From positions 1 through 64,000 of the forward strand of contig JAFQEC010000029.1 of the NCBI GenBank assembly GCA_017415805.1: 64,000 bases of DNA, written 5' to 3'. The first letter of the stretch is position 1, and every line of letters starts with the position of its first letter. This DNA is from Clostridia bacterium. Its GTDB lineage: Bacteria > Bacillota > Clostridia > Oscillospirales > CAG-272. Under the pieces are notes generated by a model that saw nothing but the letters and a program-made list of their open reading frames with translations, searched no databases and was not told the DNA's origin. Shown here piece after piece: positions 50,765 through 60,492 of the stretch. A program made the translations under genes and the position numbers.

Positions 50765-50788
50765 TCCATGGGCGAAAGCCCGTGGAGT
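50765..50788 (+). other. Hairpin with GAAA tetraloop
   Basis: CTCCATGGGC, GAAA, GCCCGTGGAG: 10 pairs with one U-G. It lies downstream of the terminator, between the non-coding region and the convergent membrane-protein gene. Function unknown. Confidence 0.5.
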
Positions 50789-50808
50789 CTCGGCAATCAA
50801 TGGCACCC

Positions 50809-51081
50809 TCACGGTTCTTTAATATCCCCTCGCTTGCACAGCGCGTCGGTGATCAGCACCGCACCCGTGAGCAGCATGATCGCCGCCACGGGAAATTCCA
50901 GCATCGCGCCAAGCTCGGCGGCGGTGGCGGTGGAAAAGGGCGCACGAAGCGAGACCTCAAACAGCAGTCGCAGTGCCACCGCGAGGATCAACGGCAAACC
51001 CGTGCGTAAAAGGGTGTAGGAAAGGGGCGCAAGAGGGAGGATGCACCCACGATTTGGTATGTAAGAACTATTTTTTCTCAT
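50809..51081 (-). CDS. Small two-helix membrane protein of unknown function
   Basis: 90 residues with two hydrophobic segments (LLRTGLPLILAVALRLLFEV and MLEFPVAAIMLLTGAVLI). The inner ATG at 51081 is preferred: GGGAG lies 9 nt upstream, whereas the ATG two codons earlier is only 3 nt from it. A good promoter precedes it. Family not recognised; a small sporulation or signalling membrane protein is possible but not supported. Confidence 0.6.
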   Translation of the reverse strand: MRKNSSYIPNRGCILPLAPLSYTLLRTGLPLILAVALRLLFEVSLRAPFSTATAAELGAMLEFPVAAIMLLTGAVLITDALCKRGDIKEP

Positions 51082-51473
51082 ATTCATTCACTCCCGTAGA
51101 GTATGCATGGTGCGCGGCGCAGTGTGCGACGCGCGGGGGAAAGCTTCTTTGCCTTCTATTATAACAAACTGAGTGAACAAAAGCAATGTAAAAATATTTC
51201 CGGTTGAAGCAAAGCTTTGGTGTCGGCGCATGAAAGGACGGCTTTTGGCTGCATCCCACCCGTGGCGAAAGGGTGAAACGTACGAATAAATATGCAAAAT
51301 GAAGCAAAATAGGGGATCGTTTCCTCTGTTTTTTTGTTTTTGATGAGCAAGGATCGGCATTTTCCACAAAATGTAAGGCGTGTGCGTATGCTTGCTGTAT
51401 ATTTGTCGGTGCTGGCCGTGATAAGATGGGAGCTGTTGCGTCGCTCATCGCGGCCAAGGAAAGGAAGCAGAGT
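51082..51473. other. Divergent intergenic region
   Basis: Contains the minus-strand promoter at 51158-51186 and its 65-nt leader. From 51187 to 51473 I see no convincing gene, promoter or strong hairpin; the region is AT-rich near 51270-51340. Confidence 0.5.
51158..51186 (-). promoter_or_regulatory. Sigma-A promoter of the small membrane protein gene
   Basis: Minus strand TTGCTT, 17-bp spacer ending TGT, TATAAT. Confidence 0.72.
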
Positions 51474-51797
51474 ATGGAATCCAACTTCTCGGGGATGCTG
51501 GCAGATGCGCCCTTTTGCACGGAATGCTCCGCGGTGCGCGAGGAGCGAGTCTGTGCAAAAGGGATTTTGCTTTTGTATCGCCTCTGGGTCTGTCGCACGG
51601 GTGCGATGGAATATGCGGTCGAGATCGCAACAAAACGCGAAACGCGCTTTGCCTTTCTCGGTCGGGATCTCACAGCCGCGTCACAAACCTTCACGTTACT
51701 CGTAAATGGGGCGGTCACACCCAATACGCTGGAGGATGTTTTAGAGGATCTTGCCTTTGAGGCGTGTGTGCCGCAAAAGGCGGGCCGTAAAGGGTGA
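51474..51797 (+). CDS. Small hypothetical protein (possibly DUF6514-like)
   Basis: 107 residues. N-terminal part has four cysteines (APFCTECSAVREERVCAKG), then a compact region (LLYRLWVCRTGAMEYAVEIA ... RFAFLGRDLTAASQTFTLLV) ending NTLEDVLEDLAFE. The late part resembles small Clostridia proteins grouped as DUF6514, but this is from memory and unchecked. GGAAGCAGAGT precedes the ATG. No promoter was recognised. Confidence 0.6.
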   Translation: MESNFSGMLADAPFCTECSAVREERVCAKGILLLYRLWVCRTGAMEYAVEIATKRETRFAFLGRDLTAASQTFTLLVNGAVTPNTLEDVLEDLAFEACVPQKAGRKG

Positions 51798-51866
51798 GTC
51801 ATAAACAGTCGGGTGTAAGGGCGCTTCGCGTATGCGGAGGTGTTCTGCACTTTTTTCGTTTTTGCC

Positions 51867-51895
51867 TTTACAAATCCGTCGGTTTATGATATACT
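51867..51895 (+). promoter_or_regulatory. Sigma-A promoter of nrdR
   Basis: TTTACA, 17-bp spacer ending TGA, TATACT. Confidence 0.75.
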
Positions 51896-51955
51896 AAAGT
51901 TGGCCGAAGCGCCGATACTTCAGGAAGGATTGCCCAGTGCATAGGAATACGAACA

Positions 51956-52411
51956 ATGAGATGTCCAAATTGTGGCTTTGCGGACAGCAAAGTCATTGAT
52001 TCCCGCCCTGTTGAGGAGGGCAACAGCATTCGCCGCAGACGCGAGTGCCTTGCGTGCCAGAAGCGCTTTACCACCTTTGAGGTGCTCGAATCGGTGCAGA
52101 TCCTGGTGGTCAAGAAGGATGGAACAAAGGAGATCTTCGATCGCTCCAAAATGCTCTCGGGTATTATGAAGGCGTGCCAGAAGCGCCCCGTCAACGGTGA
52201 GGAGATCGCCACCGAGATCGAGTCTGAGCTGCAAAACGGACTGGTGCAGGAGATCACCTCGCGCCAGATCGGCGAGATGATCATGAACAAGCTCAAGCAG
52301 CGCGACGACGTGGCGTACGTGCGCTTTGCCTCGGTTTACCGTGAGTTCAAGGATCTGGACACCTTTCTCACCGAGCTCAAGGAGCTCATGGACAGCAACG
52401 AACGACAGTAA
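51956..52411 (+). CDS. nrdR: Transcriptional repressor NrdR
   Basis: 151 residues. N-terminal zinc ribbon (MRCPNCGF ... RRRECLACQKRFTTFE) and an ATP-cone domain (VVKKDGTKEIFDRSKMLSGI ... VAYVRFASVYREFKD). It binds dATP/ATP and NrdR boxes to repress ribonucleotide reductase genes, which are not in this window. Ends at a bidirectional terminator. Confidence 0.97.
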   Translation: MRCPNCGFADSKVIDSRPVEEGNSIRRRRECLACQKRFTTFEVLESVQILVVKKDGTKEIFDRSKMLSGIMKACQKRPVNGEEIATEIESELQNGLVQEITSRQIGEMIMNKLKQRDDVAYVRFASVYREFKDLDTFLTELKELMDSNERQ

Positions 52412-52440
52412 AAAAGCGCGGACGGGAGTCCGCGCTTTTT
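52411..52440. terminator. Bidirectional terminator, nrdR / eno
   Basis: 13-bp stem AAAAAGCGCGGAC, GGGA loop, T run; both stop codons touch it. Confidence 0.88.
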
Positions 52441-53850
<1,410 letters not shown>

Positions 53851-53902
53851 TTAGGGCTTTGCAATACGCCGTGGGCGATTTCGCGAATTTTGCACAAAAG
53901 CC

Positions 53903-53931
53903 TGTACAAATCTATAAATTTATGATATAAT
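53903..53931 (+). promoter_or_regulatory. Sigma-A promoter of rlmB operon
   Basis: TGTACA, 17-bp AT-rich spacer ending TGA, TATAAT. Confidence 0.68.
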
Positions 53932-53961
53932 TTATTTAATTATAACATCGAGGTAACTTGA

Positions 53962-54804
53962 ATGGAAGATCGCAGAAGCAAAAATCAATACCGTGGCAAG
54001 AGCCACGCCAAGGATTCCTACCGTAAGGAAACGCAAAGAAGCGCGCCGCAGGGCGAGGAGCGCATCGGCAACGGCGCTGTGATCGGCCGCAACGCCGTGC
54101 GCGAGCTGCTGCGTTCGGGGCATGCCGTGGATAAGCTGCTGGTGCAAAGCGGTGAGCGAGAGGGGGCACTGGTCCCTTTGGTGGCGGCCGCGCTGGAGCG
54201 CGGTATTCCCGTCATTGAGACCGAGCGCCGCAAGCTCGATGCGCTCGCGGGCTTTGCGCCCCACCAGGGCGTGATCGCCATGGCGGCCGAGAAGGAATAT
54301 TGCAGCATTGAGGATATTCTTGCCATCGCCGCCGAACGCGGTGAGCAGCCGCTGGTCGTGGTGGCCGACGGCATTGCCGATCCCTACAATCTCGGTGCGA
54401 TCATCCGCTGCGCCGAGGGCTGCGGCGCGCACGGCCTGATCCTGCCCAAGCGCCACGCCGCGGGGCTCTCGCCCCTGGTGACCAAGGCGTCCGCGGGCGC
54501 GATCGAGCATCTGGCGATCGCCAAGGTGCCCAACATCAGCGCGGCGATCGAGACCCTCAAAAAAGCAGGCCTTTGGATCTACGCTGCCGAGGCCGACGGC
54601 ACCGATTATCATGAGACCGACCTCAACCGCGCCGCGGCCATCGTGCTCGGTAGCGAGGGAGAGGGCGTTTCGGAGCTCGTGCGGCGCAAGTGTGACTTCG
54701 TGGTGTCGATCCCGCTTTACGGCAAGGTCAATTCACTCAATGTTTCCGCGGCGGCCGCGATCCTGCTGGCCGAGACCGCGCACCGCCAGAGAAAAGGAAA
54801 ATAA
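53962..54804 (+). CDS. rlmB: 23S rRNA (guanosine-2'-O)-methyltransferase RlmB
   Basis: 280 residues, SPOUT/TrmH family. Basic N-terminal extension of about 30 residues, SpoU substrate-binding domain (IGRNAVRELLRSG), then the knotted domain: VVVADGIADPYNLGAIIRCAE, LVTKASAGAIEHL, IVLGSEGEGVSELV and SIPLYGKVNSLNVSAAAAI. RlmB-type by its domain order, though TrmH-like relatives share the motifs. First gene of a four-gene unit. Confidence 0.9.
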   Translation: MEDRRSKNQYRGKSHAKDSYRKETQRSAPQGEERIGNGAVIGRNAVRELLRSGHAVDKLLVQSGEREGALVPLVAAALERGIPVIETERRKLDALAGFAPHQGVIAMAAEKEYCSIEDILAIAAERGEQPLVVVADGIADPYNLGAIIRCAEGCGAHGLILPKRHAAGLSPLVTKASAGAIEHLAIAKVPNISAAIETLKKAGLWIYAAEADGTDYHETDLNRAAAIVLGSEGEGVSELVRRKCDFVVSIPLYGKVNSLNVSAAAAILLAETAHRQRKGK

Positions 54805-54842
54805 CGCATGTCCCATATCCCGCAAGGAAAGGAGGGTGAGCA

Positions 54843-57683
54843 ATGGCAAAAGAGATCGACTGGAACGAGGCTGACCGCTTGATGGAGCAGCTGCAGGCAC
54901 GCATTGACGCGGACGGCGACGCGCCCGACCCTGACGCCAAGGAGCAATCCGAGGCCGAGAGCACCGCGTCCGAGACCGCTGTGTCCGAGCCCGCAAAAGA
55001 GGACGGTACACAGGATGAAGCGTCACGCTCGCCCGTTCCCGCCGTCGAAAAAAAGCCGCGTCCGCGCAAGAAGCGCGCACCTAAATTCCGTCCCGAGGAA
55101 TGGGAACGGATGCAGGCGGCAAAAATGGCGGAAAATCCGTTGCATACCCCTGCCGATCGCGCAAGCAAGAACGCCGCACGGCGTGCCCAAATGCAGCAGC
55201 AGGAGGATTGGAGGACCAGCGGCCCCGTCGCGCCGCGCCGCCCCGCACCGCGCACGCAAAAGACCGCCGAGCCGACACCGATGCCTGCGCGCAAAAGCGC
55301 ACCCGCGCCCACGCCACGCATGCCCTCTCCCGAGTCCCCGAAAAGGGAGCAGGAGAGCCGCACCGAGCACGAGCGCCGCGCCGCCGAGACCGTAGAGGAT
55401 CTGATGCAGGATCTCTTCGGCACTGCCACGGGCACGGGCGAGAGCCGATTTGCAAGCCCCGAGACGGGCAAGAGCCCCGCATCGCCGCAGGTGGAAGCAC
55501 CTGCCGCACAGCAGGTGGAAGCACCCGCCGCACAGCAGGAGGAGCCCCCCACCGTCACGCTGACGTGCGACGGCCAGATCGGCTTGCTTTTGCCCGAAAC
55601 GGGTGCGGTCGGCACGCCGGATCAGACCGAGGAAACGGTCGAGATGGGCGAGGAGCCCATCTTCCCGCAGATCGACGACGCACAGGTGAATTTGTTTTCG
55701 CTCTTTTCGGTGGAAAAGCCGACGGGAGGGGAGAGCGCACCGACCGATTCGCCCGATCCCGAGGAGGAGGCCGAAAAAATGGAGCTCAAGCGCTCGGTCG
55801 AGTCCTCGAAGGAGGATTTTGAGCTTTTGCTGGAGCTCGATTACGAGGATGAGCTCGGCAACACCATCGGCTTTGAGAAGATCCGCGACTATCACGAGCT
55901 CGGTATGAACGGTCAGGAGGTGGTGCGCCGTCGCCGCCGCAGATCGGGCGAGCCCCGTGAGTACGAGACGCAGGGTCAGGACATCAGCCTGCGCCGCACC
56001 TACGCCGAGCGCAGGCGCGGATACATCGTGCAGCTTGTGATCGCCGTGGTGCTGACCGTTGTCCTGTTTATCTATGAGCGCGCATCCTGGATGGCGGCGC
56101 TCTTCGGCGGCCCGTTTGACGGTGCCGCATATCCCGTTTCCTATATTCTGTTCGGTATGCAGATCCTGCTCATCGGCGCGGTCTTTTGTCACAAGCGCCT
56201 GCTGGACGGCTTTTTGCGTCTGGTGCGCTTCTCTCCCATCGACGATTCGCTTTGCTCGGTGCTGGTGCTGGTGACCTTCGGCTACCATTTCGTGCTTTTG
56301 TTCCTGCCGCACAGCGGCTATCCTACGCTGTATCTCTCGCCTGCCGCAGGGTGCATGGCTCTGCTTGCTCTCTCGGATCTGCTGGAGTGGTACCGCGAGT
56401 CGCTGGCGTTCCAGGTCATTTCCTCGCGCAAGCAGAAATATGCGCTGATCCCGCGCGTTTCGGTGGGCGGAAAGCAGAACAGTGCGCGCGCACAGCTGCT
56501 GGAGACCGAAAGAGAGGAAAAGCTCTGGTATGTGCGCCCCGTGGGCTTCGTGCGCAACTATTTTGCCAATACGGCCAGACGCGTGGAGCACACCCATTCG
56601 CTGGGCGCACAGCTTTTGCTGATCGTCTCGATCGGCGCGGCACTCGGTCTTTACGTGCTGGCCTCGGGCGGCAGCGTGGGTGCGATGCTGCACACCGCGT
56701 TTCTCACCTTCCTGTTCTGTCTGCCCACGGTTCTGCTGGTGATCACCTCGCTGCCCATGTTCCTTGCCGCTTGTCTGCGCCTGAAGCGCCGCGGTGCGAT
56801 CGTGGGCGAGGAGACGGTCTATGCCTGCGGTGAGCCCGCCGCACTGGTCATGCCCGATTCCGAGGCCTTTGGGGAGATGGGTAACGAGCAATTTGAGTTT
56901 GTGGGCGATGCAGACGTACAGCGCGTTTCGGTGCTGGTGCACGCCCTTTTGGAGAAGGTGCAAAGTCCTCTTGTTTATTCGGTGGACGTGGAGCGCAGCA
57001 TGCGCATGGACCCCGCCGAGCTTACCCTCACCGAGATCGACGAGCAGGGCGTTGCCGCCGTCGTCGGTGCGGCGCAGACCCCGATGCTGATGGGAAGCGT
57101 GGAATATTTGCAAAAATACGGCATCCGCGTGCGTCCGCGCGCAGGCGTTGCCTTTGGCGAGCTGCGCCGCCGCTTGCTGTGCGTGGCCATTGACAACAAG
57201 GTCACGGCCCTGTTTTTGGTGCGCTACCGCCTCACGGCCGCTATGGCGACGCTCCTGGAGGAGCTGCACGCCGAGGATGTGCGCGTGCTGGTGCGTACCA
57301 AGGATCCCGGCGTGCACAACGGCCTTTTCGTACAGCTCCGCCCCGATTCCCCCGACCCCGTCAGGGTCATGAAGCCCACCGCCAACGAGCTGGATATCCG
57401 CACCGACCGTGTGGATGCCACTGTCGTGGCGCTTGGCTCGTGCAAGGAGGCGGCACGCACCTTCGTTACCTGCCGCCGCGTGCGGCGTGCCGCGATGTTC
57501 GGCAAGCTCTTTCAGGTCGGCTCGATCGTGATGGGTGCCGTGCTCTCGGCGCTTCTCACCGTTTTCGGCAAGATCGGCAGCGTCCCCTCGGTGCTGGTCA
57601 CGCTGTGGCTGCTGTTGTTCTGCGGCATCCACGCTCTTACGTCCTTCCTCTACTTGCGGGAAAAGGACACGAACGCAAATTAA
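54843..57683 (+). CDS. Large membrane protein resembling a degenerate P-type ATPase
   Basis: 946 residues. Residues 1-300: long acidic/Pro-Ala-rich disordered region. Then about four helices (residues 392-520; QLVIAVVLTVVLFIYE is first), a cytosolic segment, a helix pair near 590-645 ending FCLPTVLLVITSLPMFLA followed by RRGAIVGEETVYACGEPAA, a cytosolic domain of about 230 residues, and two final helices. The order matches P1-type ATPases, where the helix with CPx is followed by RRGILVKGG and DKTGT. Here the DKTGT position reads MPDSEAF (Asp672 without KTGT), the TGDN position reads RTKDPG (about 818), and GDGxND is absent. So it should not hydrolyse ATP in the P-type way. AAAGGAGGG precedes the ATG. 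A sensor or scaffold role is inference. Confidence 0.6.
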   Translation: MAKEIDWNEADRLMEQLQARIDADGDAPDPDAKEQSEAESTASETAVSEPAKEDGTQDEASRSPVPAVEKKPRPRKKRAPKFRPEEWERMQAAKMAENPLHTPADRASKNAARRAQMQQQEDWRTSGPVAPRRPAPRTQKTAEPTPMPARKSAPAPTPRMPSPESPKREQESRTEHERRAAETVEDLMQDLFGTATGTGESRFASPETGKSPASPQVEAPAAQQVEAPAAQQEEPPTVTLTCDGQIGLLLPETGAVGTPDQTEETVEMGEEPIFPQIDDAQVNLFSLFSVEKPTGGESAPTDSPDPEEEAEKMELKRSVESSKEDFELLLELDYEDELGNTIGFEKIRDYHELGMNGQEVVRRRRRRSGEPREYETQGQDISLRRTYAERRRGYIVQLVIAVVLTVVLFIYERASWMAALFGGPFDGAAYPVSYILFGMQILLIGAVFCHKRLLDGFLRLVRFSPIDDSLCSVLVLVTFGYHFVLLFLPHSGYPTLYLSPAAGCMALLALSDLLEWYRESLAFQVISSRKQKYALIPRVSVGGKQNSARAQLLETEREEKLWYVRPVGFVRNYFANTARRVEHTHSLGAQLLLIVSIGAALGLYVLASGGSVGAMLHTAFLTFLFCLPTVLLVITSLPMFLAACLRLKRRGAIVGEETVYACGEPAALVMPDSEAFGEMGNEQFEFVGDADVQRVSVLVHALLEKVQSPLVYSVDVERSMRMDPAELTLTEIDEQGVAAVVGAAQTPMLMGSVEYLQKYGIRVRPRAGVAFGELRRRLLCVAIDNKVTALFLVRYRLTAAMATLLEELHAEDVRVLVRTKDPGVHNGLFVQLRPDSPDPVRVMKPTANELDIRTDRVDATVVALGSCKEAARTFVTCRRVRRAAMFGKLFQVGSIVMGAVLSALLTVFGKIGSVPSVLVTLWLLLFCGIHALTSFLYLREKDTNAN

Positions 57684-57714
57684 AATGTGCCGCGCGTGCG
57701 GCAGGAGTTATGTT

Positions 57715-59583
57715 ATGAATGAAAAGATCAGTCAGGTTCTGCGCTCGGTGCAAAAGCCCGGCCGCTATTGCGGCGGGGAATACGGCGCGACCATCAAGGA
57801 CAAGAGCGCGGTCAAGGCGCGCTTTGCCTTTTGCTTTCCCGATACCTACGAGATCGGCATGTCCAATCTCGGTATGCGGATCCTGTACGGCGTTCTGAAC
57901 CGCGAGGACGATATCTGGTGCGAGCGTGTGTTTGCGCCGTGGGTCGATATGCAAGAGAAGATGCGCGAGCACAGTATTCCGCTCTGGGCGCACGAGTCGG
58001 GCGACCCCCTCACCGATTTTGATATCGTGGGCTTCACGCTCCAATACGAAATGTGCTATACCACCGTGCTGCAGATGCTTCGCATGGCGAATATCCCCTT
58101 GCGCGCCGATGCGCGCGGTGAGAGTGATCCCATCGTGATCGGCGGCGGCCCCTGTGCCTACAATGCCGAGCCCTTGGCCGATTTTTTTGATTGCTTCTCG
58201 ATCGGAGAGGGCGAGGATAACCTTGTGGAGGTCACCAAGCTGCAGATCCGCATGAAGGAGGAGGGAAGATATACCCGTGCCGCCTTCCTGCACGAGGCGG
58301 CGGCCACCATTCGCGGTATCTACGTGCCCTCGCTTTACGAGGTGACCTACAACGCCGACGGCACGATCGCCGCCATTACCCCCAAATACGACGATATCCC
58401 CGCACGCGTGGAGAAGTGCATCATGCACGACCTTGACAAGTCCTTTTTCCCCGAGCAGGTGGTCATGCCCTATATCGAGGCCGTGCACGACCGCATCATG
58501 CTGGAGGTCTATCGCGGTTGCATCCGCGGCTGTCGCTTCTGCCAGTCGGGCATGATCTACCGCCCCGTGCGCGAGAAATCGCCCGAGGTGCTGAACAAGC
58601 AGGCGCGGTGTCTGTACGATGCCACGGGCTATGAGGAGATCTCGCTCACCTCACTCTCGATCAGCGATTACACACAGCTCGAGCCCCTCACGCGCGCGCT
58701 GCTGGAGTGGACCGACCGCAATATGGTCAGCCTGTCGCTCCCGTCGCTTCGCGTGGATAGCTTTAGCAAGGAGCTGATGGACCGCATCGCGTCGGTGCGT
58801 ACCTCGTCGCTGACCTTCGCCCCCGAGGCGGGCACACAGAGACTGCGCGACGTGATCAATAAGAACGTCGAGGAGGCTGATCTGATGCGCGCTGTGCGCA
58901 CGGCCTTTGCGGGCGGAAAGACCAACGTCAAGCTCTACTTCATGCAGGGCCTGCCCACCGAGACCGCCGAGGATCTGGAGGGCATTGCCACCCTTGCCTC
59001 GCGCGTGGTGCACGAATATTATCAGACCCCCGAGCGCCCTAAGGGACGCTCGCCGCAGGTCACCATCAGCGTTTCGTGCTTTATCCCCAAGCCCTTTACC
59101 CCCTTCCAATGGGAGGCGCAGGACACGATGGAGATGCTGGAGGAGAAGCAGGCGTATCTGGGCTCAAAGGTGACCGACCGCAAGGTGCGCTATACCCACC
59201 ACGATGCCAAGGTCAGCCGTATTGAGGCCGTGCTGGCGCGCGGCAACCGCCGTCTTGGTGCCGCGCTGGAGCTGGCCGCAAACGAGGGCTTTTGCTTTGA
59301 TGCGTGGGATGAGTTTTTTGATTACGAGAAATGGATCTCGGTGCTGGAACGCACGGGGCTTGACCCTGCGTTCTTTGCCAACCGTGCCTTTGGTCTGGAT
59401 GAGGTCCTTCCGTGGGACGTTATCGACTGCGGCGTGACCAAGGAATTTTTGAAGCGCGAGCGTGCGCGGGCTTATGAGGGGAACACCACCCCCAACTGCC
59501 GCGAGAAATGCTCGGGCTGCGGCGCGAATCGCCTGGGCGGCGTGCGCGCGGTCTGTCCCACGGGCTGCGGAGGTGCGAAATGA
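57715..59583 (+). CDS. B12-binding-like radical SAM protein, TIGR03960 type
   Basis: 622 residues. N-terminal domain related to B12-binding proteins (FCFPDTYEIGMSNLGMRILY, IVIGGGPCAYNAEPL), radical SAM core with GCIRGCRFC (Cys269, 273, 276), then EISLTSLSISDY and FAPEAGTQRLRDVINK, and a Cys-rich C-terminus (CREKCSGCGANRLGG). This family is found next to or fused with DUF2344 (TIGR03936); reaction unknown. ATG at 57715 is 7 nt after AGGAG. ATGA overlap with the next gene. Confidence 0.92.
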   Translation: MNEKISQVLRSVQKPGRYCGGEYGATIKDKSAVKARFAFCFPDTYEIGMSNLGMRILYGVLNREDDIWCERVFAPWVDMQEKMREHSIPLWAHESGDPLTDFDIVGFTLQYEMCYTTVLQMLRMANIPLRADARGESDPIVIGGGPCAYNAEPLADFFDCFSIGEGEDNLVEVTKLQIRMKEEGRYTRAAFLHEAAATIRGIYVPSLYEVTYNADGTIAAITPKYDDIPARVEKCIMHDLDKSFFPEQVVMPYIEAVHDRIMLEVYRGCIRGCRFCQSGMIYRPVREKSPEVLNKQARCLYDATGYEEISLTSLSISDYTQLEPLTRALLEWTDRNMVSLSLPSLRVDSFSKELMDRIASVRTSSLTFAPEAGTQRLRDVINKNVEEADLMRAVRTAFAGGKTNVKLYFMQGLPTETAEDLEGIATLASRVVHEYYQTPERPKGRSPQVTISVSCFIPKPFTPFQWEAQDTMEMLEEKQAYLGSKVTDRKVRYTHHDAKVSRIEAVLARGNRRLGAALELAANEGFCFDAWDEFFDYEKWISVLERTGLDPAFFANRAFGLDEVLPWDVIDCGVTKEFLKRERARAYEGNTTPNCREKCSGCGANRLGGVRAVCPTGCGGAK

Positions 59584-60299
59584 AGGACAACGAACTGAAA
59601 TTCAGCCTGCCGATGCTGGATGCACCGCGCACCGCGCGCGTGCGCTTTCGCAAGGTCGGCAATCTGCAATATATCTCGCATCTCGATCTCCAACGCACCT
59701 TCAGCCGTGTGCTGGTGCGCGCGGGACTGCCGCTTTGGTACACCAAGGGCTTTAATCCCCATATCAAGATGGTGTTCGGCATGCCGTTGCCCGTGGGCGC
59801 GGAGAGCGAGTGCGAGTATCTCGATATCCGCATCGAGCGCGAAATGTCGGATGAGGAGATCAAGGACCGCTTGAACGCCGAGCTCACGCACGAGCTTGCG
59901 GTGGCCGAGGTCTATCCCGCTGAGCGACATTTTTGCGAGATCGCCTTTGCGGAATATGAATATACCGTACACACCGCGGGCGCTGACGAAGCACTTACCG
60001 CACGCGTGCGCGAAGCGCTTTCCACGCGTCCGCTGACCGCGATCAAGCGCAGTAAGTCGGGCGAGAAGGAAGTGGATCTGCTCGACTTCGTGCACCGCTT
60101 CACGGTCGAGGCAACGGACGGCGCGCTCATCATCCGCGCGGTGCTTGCCGCGGGAGAGGGGAATTACCTCAACCCCGATCTGCTCATCACCGCCCTGCGC
60201 GAAAAAACGGGCATCCTTTCGGGCGACCCGATGCAGGAGAGTTATCGTATTTTGCGCCGTCGGGCGTTGCTCGCGGACGGCATTACGGAGTTTCGTTGA
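59580..60299 (+). CDS. Radical SAM-associated protein, DUF2344/TIGR03936
   Basis: 239 residues. RVRFRKVGNLQYISHLDLQRTF and LPLWYTKGFNPHIKMVFGMPLPVG are the hallmarks of DUF2344. It always accompanies the preceding radical SAM type, often fused; RNase E/G and L21 genes usually follow in other Clostridia but not here. The stop lies at the left edge of a 126-nt hairpin. Confidence 0.92.
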   Translation: MKDNELKFSLPMLDAPRTARVRFRKVGNLQYISHLDLQRTFSRVLVRAGLPLWYTKGFNPHIKMVFGMPLPVGAESECEYLDIRIEREMSDEEIKDRLNAELTHELAVAEVYPAERHFCEIAFAEYEYTVHTAGADEALTARVREALSTRPLTAIKRSKSGEKEVDLLDFVHRFTVEATDGALIIRAVLAAGEGNYLNPDLLITALREKTGILSGDPMQESYRILRRRALLADGITEFR

Positions 60300-60423
60300 A
60301 AGAGACCGCTGAAATTCCGCGCAATACCGCGTTGTTCCTCAAAAGCGGCTCGACGTAGGGAACTACGCCTTCGCCTTGCTTTTTGCGGTACGTCTTGTCT
60401 TGCGCGTTTTTCGGCGGTCTTTC
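60298..60423. repeat. 126-nt long imperfect hairpin
   Basis: Outer arms GAAAGAGACCGCTGAAA against TTTCGGCGGTCTTTC with GCGCAA/TTGCGC continuing inward; middle TACCGC/GCGGTA and AAAAGC/GCTTTT; top CGTAG-GGAA-CTACG (60354-60367). Nearly the whole DUF2344-RluA spacer is this structure. No T run follows, so it is not a simple terminator. Confidence 0.7.
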
Positions 60424-60492
60424 TGTCCGTGTCTTATAATCAGAAATAAAAAGTTTTATTAAATGTCGGGAAATCTCGGGAAAGGAGCACGT

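Noticed and set aside
55023-57632. 869-codon minus-strand frame opposite the P-type-like protein
   Set aside because: His/Gln/Arg-rich shadow; no promoter, no ribosome site, and the plus frame shows clear membrane helices.
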